The notes under the pieces: model-generated
The model's input: the letters and a program-made list of their open reading frames with translations, nothing else
What the model was told of the DNA's origin: nothing
Database searches by the model: none
DNA from: Istiophorus platypterus
Taxonomy: Eukaryota; Chordata; Actinopteri; Istiophoriformes; Istiophoridae
Direction: 5' to 3'
DNA length: 64,000 bases
Assembly (NCBI GenBank): GCA_016859345.1
Contig: CM029121.1
Span: forward strand, 5,650,029 to 5,714,028
Made by a program: the position numbers and the translations under genes
In this document: in pieces, positions 39,001 through 48,700 of the stretch
How the letters are laid out: each line of letters opens with the position of its first letter
How positions within the stretch are numbered: the stretch's first letter is position 1

Positions 39001-42000
39001 AAATTGAACCAAAACCTAAAAAAGGTCTAGTTTGAACTGATCCATCCCTCTGCTACGTCCTCCTGGGTGTCAGTGCTGAGCCTTTTGATTGGGAACTTGT
39101 GTTTTGTAGTTATGCTTCAATGTTGACACTACTGGTAGATTCACCGTAAGAAAAATATCACACAATTGTTTTAATCAATAATTTGATTACCTTCTCATTT
39201 AATTTTAATCAACCTTATCCCTCTCTCCTCACTCCAGTGTCAGCAGCAGCATCTTATCCACAACTGGGGCACTGGTTTTGGTCAGTTGTTTGACGGTCTG
39301 TCAGCGAGTCATATCAGTAGAGCTAAGGTAAATTGGGTTACATCTATCAAGAGGAAAACATGCCATTTGAAAATCAAGAGTTTTAGTTCTCTGCAGTTGT
39401 AGGTACAATTATTTTTATAATGAATAAGTTCCTGCAATAATTCTGTTTGTTTTTCTGTCCTTTATTGATATCTGCCATTGATAATGTTTTTGTAAGTTAC
39501 TTGGTGCTTTGAACCGTTCCTCAGGCCTCAGAGTGAATGCTTCATCCATTTTGAGCGAGGGATGGCAAAACAAGCCAGCTGCAGGTCTGTCATCAGCAAT
39601 TCACACATTTTTTGTGCACTGTCTATAGTTATATGAAAAATACTGAGAAAAAAACCTTGGGAGTGTTTTTCAGGAACCTCAGTCAGTTTTTCAATAGATT
39701 GTAGGTGCAGTATTTTGGCTCTAGCTTCCTGTAGTTTCTCTTTCATTCTGACTGCCAGTGCATGTGAATTAGTATGAAACTGATCATGAACTTCATCAGC
39801 ACTAGCAAATAATGTCTCATTCAGTAAATATGCAAGGACATTTTCCTTCTGTATCTTCATTTAGAACAAATATGCGCTGCCAGTTTTTTGTATTTTTTGC
39901 CGTCTAAACTGCTAAACTGAAAGAGTATATCTTATTTTAGAACAAGCCCATATGTCAACTGCTGAGACCCACAGAAAATATTCGATTTTATGACACATAA
40001 GTAGCAGTTTATGATCACTCAACAAAAAGAGTAAAACTTTAGGTAATTAAATATCTGATTATGAAGTGTCAATTGGAAGTACATTGGGTCACCTCTGAGC
40101 TGCTTACTCTGTGTGCTGTCTGACAAAAATTGAGTACATTTTCAGCAAAAAAAGAAGAATACTGTGAGCACTCCACAGCTGGCTGCCCTAAAGTATCTTC
40201 TGTCTGTCTCCCTGTCTGACTGACTGTGTGTGCAAAGGTTGACGCATTTTAGATTGAACAGCGACGACTTGGAGAAACTGACTGAGATCCTGGAGCAGGG
40301 TCCTCAGCTGTCAGACTTGGAGTATGTGCCACACACACACTTAAATACATTAGCACACAGCCACGTACCCATGTACCAACCAGTGCTTTCTTACTGAACT
40401 ACTGGTATTGATAATGAGCAACTCTTCCCTCTGACTGCAGTTTATCAAGTAACCAACTGGGAGATGAAGGAGTGAAGCGTCTCATGAATTCTCTACCGAG
40501 GCTTAAAATCACCAGCTTTGTCAAGTAAGAGATAAAATGTTGATATTTACCATTTTCAGTTTCATTTAATTTGTAGCAACTATGAACAGCAATTGAAAAT
40601 TCTATTTTATGTACTAAATATTTTATATATGTGTGTGTGTGTGCGTGCGTGTGTGTGTGAGTATCAATATTAGTATCAATATTGGAACAAATAATCAAAA
40701 CAAAGATCAATTAGATTATCTAGTAGTGGGTCTGGAAATATGGTTGGTGGTAATATCACATATGACGGTAAATTGGTTAAACATAGAATAACACTTGCCT
40801 GGTTCTATCTTCCCCTGCAGTCTGAGCAACAACGGCCTGACCCAGTGGGGACTGTTGGAAGTGGCCAACGCTCTGTATACCTGTGAGAACGTCTCTGGCG
40901 TAGACGTCGGGTGAGTCTTTGCACCGTAGAAATAAGAGAACAAAGGACCAAGAAAGAAATATTCAGATGCATCGCTCCAAGGATGAAGATAAAATAAATA
41001 GAGTATTAATTCCTGTCTGTCTCTTTGTCTACGGACTCAACTTTCTAATGGCTGCCGATAGTCTCCAAACAGAAGAGAGATGTCTTATCTGGTTCAGACA
41101 ATATGGAGGTTGTGAAAAAACTCTGAGGTAAGGCTACGATAAAAGTTAAAATTTAGATGATTATCACATTACCCCTTAGCTGCTTTGATGTGGGAAGTAA
41201 GTGAAGTGTTCCTGATCTTTTGCCCTATTAAACATAACTTATCAATATGGGAACTATTTTTGTAAACAGAGCAGCATGGGTGGGCGTGTTTGTGTTTGTG
41301 ACAATCGCCAATCACACCTAATACTTTGATCCCCTGTAAAAAGTCACAGTTTAGGAATCCTTTAGATTTTCCTCTTGGGAAACTCCTTCTTGTCTGCGAT
41401 GTAAAGAGTTTAAAAATATGAATACAACAGTTCATATATACTTCCATGTACAGACAGTGTCTCTTTTAAGCTAAATTCACTTTGGACATGAAGATCTTAT
41501 AATTATCAGGTTTCCGTGCTTTGCAGTGTACGATTTTATTTGTCCCACAAACGTCCATAACCATCTGCCCTTAAGTACCACCATTTTGGCATGTAGTGCA
41601 GTGTGGACTAATTTTTCATGTTGTATTTCTCTTTTTATGAAATTATTTTAACGTTTAAGTCAATCAGGATTTGTTTTGAAATTGAAAAGGATCCCTGACA
41701 ATCTCATAATGAAAAATTTGCTTAAATATTAATATTGCCACATAAATGTGTTTATACTGGCATGACTCTACAAAATATTGGACAGAAATAGCGAGCCGTG
41801 GACTTCACATTAATTCTTGGCACCAAGAACTGCTGTCGCCACACTCTGCTGCTCTTGTCCTCCCACCGGGGCGCACGGCGAGCCACCATGATACCAGACC
41901 AACACGGTCGAGGAAACATCCACAGCGTGTTGTAGGAAAATAGCAGTTTACTGGTCCAACCGTACGCCTTGCGCCAACTTGAACATAGAACCCTAAAACT

Positions 42001-45000
42001 GAAGCTTATCTTATAGGTTTTTCTGTACTGTAATTCTATCTAGGAACACCAAGGAACACCTTACCTGCTCCTGGCAATGCAGTTTCCAATAAAGTGCCAA
42101 ACAAGCACAAAATCTTACCATATGTTACCTTCCGATAGTGACACAGTTATAATAGTAGAGCTGGTCAGATAAACATATATTTGAGCTGTGTTTTTGTTAT
42201 ATAACAGGAATGGTTTCTCCTGTTTCATAGTCCAGTAAGGTCGTTTAAAGGTCTCCGTGCACATTGCATTTATTACATTCACCAAGACAGTTTATGTGTT
42301 TGAAAAATTCTATATGTTTACTTATTCTTTGTTTGTTCTGAACAAATCATCTTTTCTTCATCTCCACCAGTGTCAAAGAGAGTAGTTTGGAGTGTGAACA
42401 TCTGGTCAGATTAGGAGAGACTGTGTCTAACTGTCCCTATCTGACCAAACTGGAGTGAGTACACCCTCCATGCTTTGCCCATTTTATAGCTCTTGTCAAA
42501 TGAAAAGCTTCTCTGTGACTCCAGCCTTTCAGGCAGTTAGGACAAAAAGACATATTGAATTTTTTTGGATAAAAATGTAATTTCTTTTTATGTGGATGTT
42601 GATACTGTGTTAAAACCTTTGAATTTTAATGACTGTCATAGTTTTATTGAAGGATAACTTGTTTCATAAAGAAATTCTTGGTCTCATGAATCCTACTTCA
42701 CACCTAGTGGACAAATAAAAAAATGCATAAGCATCAAGAAAGGAAAAAAAGCTATATTTCTCCTCCTGAGGAACTACCATTTTATCCTTTTTTAACTTGA
42801 AAGTGAAGGCAGTGTTTCGTTTTTCAATAACCTTGTTTATTTAAGCAGTACTTATATTTTTTCTGATGAATTTGATGCGAGTACTGGCCTCTTTGAAATT
42901 GCCTGATTAAAGATCTGACTCATTATTCCAAGTGCGCCGAGTTATCCTCTCTTTATTTTAGTTTCCATGCTAGCTCCTAATACTGAATGGTCATCTGAGA
43001 GTTAGTAATGATTGCTCTGTGGTTGGTCCTCAGGCTCAAAAACAATTTGCTTCAGTGGAAGTGGATTGAAGACTTTGTGAAAGTGTTGAACATTGGTCAG
43101 AGAGGATGCAGTGTCAGGTGAGAAGAACAGTACATGGAGCCTGTGCTGTTTGCTCCAAAACGGAAGCATCAAACCAGTTTCTATCATAACGTATTTGGGA
43201 ACGTATTTATTTTACTGTAGCCTGTTATTCTATAACATTTGAAGTCAAGAGCTGGTAGTCTCGGTAGATACGATAAGACTTTGTTAATCTTTACAGGTTA
43301 AGATGAGATTAAGCGGTGTCAGAATGCCCTGTTTTAGCAATGATGGTTTGAAGAATTTTCAACTTTGTTCTTAATTTTGTAGCTTTTCTTTTGTTAATAC
43401 AGTCTCATTTTTAGTCATTGCTGAACATACCTCTGTGCTTGTGTCCAAATAGCTACATTTAGAGCTATTGTTAAAACACTGAACTTTATCACACTCTGTC
43501 GTCCTTCCAGTATTGAGGAGTGGTGGATCAGAGCTGAAAAAGCCATTACTTTAGTGTGTCGCTGTCTCGAGGTCAGGAGCAACATTCAAGCTATCAGGTC
43601 AGATATGCAGCTGCATGCAAGCAAACACACACTCATTCATTCATTTCCCAAATTTCCCAAATCAAGGTATATAGTATGTACAGTATGTTGATATTTATAA
43701 AACTTTCAAACATTTATTTTGCAGGGTGCACCACAACACACTATACCTCTCTCTGAAGGTATCCACTGGACTTACTTCAGTCAGGTGATAAACTTTCAAG
43801 TGTCATATATGAATGGATTATTATAAACCTTTAACCTAGATACACATCAGCTGTAAACATGTATAATAAAGTGCGAAATACAAAACTTATGAAACATTTG
43901 TACACCCCTTTCTCTTTTTCTAATATCAGAATTTTTGTCTTTCAGTAACTTTGCTGGTCCAGCTCCATCATTGGCTACAGAGAAAATAGGGTACCTTTTT
44001 TCTTTTAAATAGACCAACTAAAGCATTGAAAATTAATATCTTAAAATGATTCGCAATTTTCTAAGTAATTTTAACTTGCCTTGCTGAAATATAGTATACG
44101 TTGGCCAATGTCGAGGCAGTTTTCTGCTGGAATCCTTCTTATGCTTTAAAACAAATTAAGCAATGCAAGGAAAACACAGAAGATTTGCTAGTGAGACATT
44201 CACTTTGAAGAAAAGAGGAAAACACGATTGCCTTTATAGCTGATAACAGCAAGAAAAAGATCGCAGCACATATCTTGTTGGCAGTTGTACATGTCCTGCA
44301 AAGAGCAGGTGTAAATCTCTCCTCCGATCCCCCTCAGCCTCGTGGACTGTGCACTAGAGGGGCACCAGCTGGCACTTATGAGAAGCATCATCATGAGGTG
44401 TCCCTTACTGACAGAACTGGAGTTAGTACTCTCTTTTCTCTATTTGAATGCAATATGTACACAGCAGTATGCAAGGGAGACGTATTTGTAAATCATGGAA
44501 GAAATTACATGAAATTAACACAGAAATATAAACTATTTTTGTTCTTAATATTCAAAGTTTCTCCTACAACATCCTGGGTACAGAGGGAGCCAAGTCTCTC
44601 TGTTATCTTCTGCCTTCCCTACCAAAACTCACCTCTCTCAGGTTAGAGCTTTTTGTCACATTTGACACTTTTACTTATCCTTGTTTTTAAGTTCTAGCAT
44701 GATGAGTATCTGCTCTTGTCGTTTACAGTATTGTCTCCAAAGAGACATGTGCGACTGTGGTTGAGGAGCTCTCAGAGGCCCTGCTGCAGTCTCCAACTGT
44801 TCAGAGACTCAAGTGAGCAACACATAGCACAAACACATTCTATTACTTGTCTACAATATTTCTTCTCATTACGTTTATTCATAGTCTGCTGAATTCTTAT
44901 CATGTCTCATTATAATTGTCTATGTACATAGTGCACCTTGCGTAGTACAGAGGCCTTTGAGCCTTAACTACAAAAACACAAAAAAAATCTTGAAATCTCA

Positions 45001-45693
45001 GCACCCTTTGAGGTAACACAGGAAAATATTACTGATTGTACTGTAAACATTATGAAGAAATTGTAGGTGTATATATATGTTTAGAAATAATTATTTTGGA
45101 CATATTTGTGAACAAAGATGTGGTGCAACATATGAGGGAATTAATTAGAACAGATATTGACACATATGAAACAACTCCAGTGCTGCCTGGCTTGTGTTGA
45201 GATTAACTTTTATGGATTCCCACCCCCCATTTCATAATCGTTGTCTTCCTCTCTCTTTATCCCAGTCTGTCAGGTCATGTGATTAGTGACGCAGCAATTA
45301 AGACTATGACCACAATCTTTCCCCGTTTACGATCACTCAAGTAAGCATTTAACTTTCTGTACATCTGTTGTATAGGGTATTTTAAATTGTTTTGTACATA
45401 CGAGCCACAGCCCCTATGTAAAAAAAAGTTTGCATCATGTGCAGCTCACATTGTACTGTATAACAGGAAAACTACTGGTAATATGAACATTTGACAGTGT
45501 AACCATTTAACTTGTCCTCTCTAGTCTGTCTCATTGCTCATGGTCACCAGCTGGAGGTCTGCAGCTTGTCAAAGCACTGGGGCAGTGTGCTAATCTGGAA
45601 GGCCTTTGGTAAGACGCATGGACACACCTATATGAACGAACCTGTACAAAAATGTCTGAATATAGAAATAATGGCCTCTATAATGTCATGAAG

Positions 45694-45766
<73 letters not shown>

Positions 45767-48700
45767 GTGTCTGTGTCTGTGTTGTGCTTGTTGCACCCAA
45801 GTCTGGACTCTGTGGAACTGGATGAAAACAGCAGTGTGTGTCTGGCGCAAGAACTAAGAAATATCAACTCTATACGCAGTCTCAAGTAAGATACACAATC
45901 GGATTTGCTCTGTTGGTCTCCAATCAAGGTTATTGGCATAAGTTATTACAATTGTCTATAAAGATTTCACTCTGGTCACATTCAGTTTAATAAAAAATAA
46001 ATTCACAATCCAAAAGCTGACCTTTCATAGTAATGTCAAAGGCAAGCCAAGTAAAATGTGGCCTATTATAACTACTCACCACATTGTAAGTATGCAAGTA
46101 TTTATTTTACAAAGTGATTTGAGCCTACAAAGCTATTTCAGGCAGATGTCTTTAGTTTTGCTACTGCAGTCAAAGTGACACATTTTATACACACATATAT
46201 CTAGCGGCACTCTAATAATCTAGTTTATTTTGATGTCATGCATTTGCTCACAGTGTCGCTGCCAAAGCTGTGGCTTCGCTACTCACATTGCAGCCACTGT
46301 TGCTGCAGTTCATCATACCAGCATGTCATCAGCTCCAAGCGAGCCTCCATATAAATGAATAGGGTTTCATTCCCCCCTCCGATGGTATCGTTCACTGTCC
46401 TCTCATAGTGCTAAGCTGTAAAGTCTTGCTCACGGACGACCTGCCAGTTCAAAAGTTAGTTGTAAAATGTCAATGTTGTTTGATAGATACCAGTCATATT
46501 TAAATGGATATAAATCCACCTCAAATGAGATATTGATTTTTTTTCCCTGACTGTTACATATAGGATATCCACAATATAACATTTTCACCGAAGGCCTGAT
46601 TGGATTGCTTCGTTGAACAGTTCATTGAACCCTTTCTATGTGGATTGTGTGTGTGTGTATGTGTGTGTGTGTGTATGTGTGTGTATGTGTGTGTGTGTGT
46701 GTGTGTGTGTATGCCAGGCTAAGTAAGATTGCTGCAGTGATGGGAACACCAGAAGCAGATGTTGTGTTGGATCTCCTGGCTGCTATGAAAGGATTGACAC
46801 ATATAGAGGAGATAGAGTGAGTTTTTCACACATACAGAAAGTCTGCTGCACATAAACCTATGTGATTAATCTCTTTTAAGTCCATTATAAAAGAAATATT
46901 TTTATCAGTGATGCTAGATCTTTTGTGGTTTCAGATTGGAGGGCTGGAGGATGTCTAATAGAGGAGTAGAGCAGTTGATCAGACTCATTCCTGTCTGGAC
47001 GGAGCTCAGGAGGATCAGGTAGGCGGGACGGTTGAATGTCTCTCCAGTTTATTTTCTACATATATACAATTTATCTCAGGTATCATAAGCCTGCAGATCT
47101 TTATTATATTGTTCTTGATAACAAATGGAGCCTCGGTCCAGTTGTAGAGAGAGATTCTTAAATCATTGGCCATCTTTCTTACTCTTTCATTGTGTCTGGT
47201 ATGAACTCTTCATGCAGGGGTTATCTGGTAGAGACAAGAAATGATATTGGTGCCAAATCTGAAAGTCATGTATTCCCCAAGAGGCCAATCAATTACTCTA
47301 CTCCTTTCTAACCATTTGATTTGATAAAACACTCTACTGCTTTGGCATTTTTATTCTAAACTCAAGAGTACAGTTAAGTTTTACCTATAAATCATCAGCT
47401 TAATCATAATGGTATGCAGTGAAAGTCATTCAGAATATCCTGGCTATTTTATTGGACAATCACCACCTTCTTTATGGGGACAGCTGCTTCCATTTGGCAG
47501 CAGTTTCTTCCGTTCCACGAGCTAGAGTGACAGTCACAAAAGGTCTTGTGGCACAGTGTGCGATGCCGTTGCTGTATTCATTACGTTTTATCGTATCATA
47601 TACAGTATCTTTCCTGCAGCTAGAAAATTGCTTCCTGGCTCTTATTAAAGCTACTAAGTGTTACATTTGAACATTTTTGAGTTTGGCACAGCCCAGTGGT
47701 AGTCTCAAAAAAGACAGCAGTGGCACATAGTGGCTTTAATGTGACTTTCAAATGACTTCTTTCAAATTCACTCCTCTTTCCAACTACCAAGGCTCTCAGA
47801 AAAGAACACCAAACTAGTTATTTTATGTTTCCTGTTATTTGTGTTTGTGCATGACCATCTTACAGTCTTTCAAAGCACCTTATGGGCGACCAATCAGGAG
47901 AGAAGCTACTTGAGGCTTTGATCAGATGCAGTCATCTCGAGGAGCTCTAGTAAGGACATGATATGTTTTTTTTATATAGTATGTGGAAAATAAACAAACA
48001 CTTTATAAGGAGTGGTGTTTTGCTAGATATTCATTCATAGGTGCACTACTTGTGTGCATGACTAAATAAGCTATGTAAAAACACTTTCAAATCCTTTTAT
48101 CCTGCTTTTTAATATATATATATCACACATGTAAACACTTTTATTTCTTCCAAATTGCATAGTTTAGTATAGTTTTTGTAATATTTTATCCCATTTAAAA
48201 TAAAATTGTTCCGATCAATTTTGGTTCAAGAGAGGAATACACATGAGAAGTCTTATCTTTTAGATATGTCTATCAGTAAAATATTAAAGCAATTATTTGT
48301 GCTTTCTTCCAGTCTGTGCAGAAACCTTCTTGGTGATCTCACTGCTGCCAAAATGGCCCTCATTTTACCATCAATGATACATATCACTGTGTTAGAGTAA
48401 GTCACACACACTCAAATTTCTTATTGATATTTATTATATCAGTCAGAGATGTCCTGAGGTTTGTGTTCTTTATGCCCATGTGTGTCTTTTCTAGTATTTC
48501 AGAGAACACAATTGGATATGAAGGGTCAGTGAGTCTGTCCAAAGCAGTAACGTACATGAAAAACCTCACCAACATTCAGTAAGGCTCATTAGCTCCTCCG
48601 TTTGTTTTGGGAATCACAACACTGACTGATAGCTAGATTCACAGATTGTTTCTTTCTTTTGAACGGTCCTTTAGATTGACCTCTGTTGGGACTTCAGAGC

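Noticed and set aside
46255..46360. Possible extra LRR exon after 'ttgctcacag' in the intron between 45885 and 46718
   Set aside because: The in-phase translation lacks the LxxLxLxxN pattern, no donor occurs in the right phase, and the frame runs into a TAG. Exons on both sides already join in phase.
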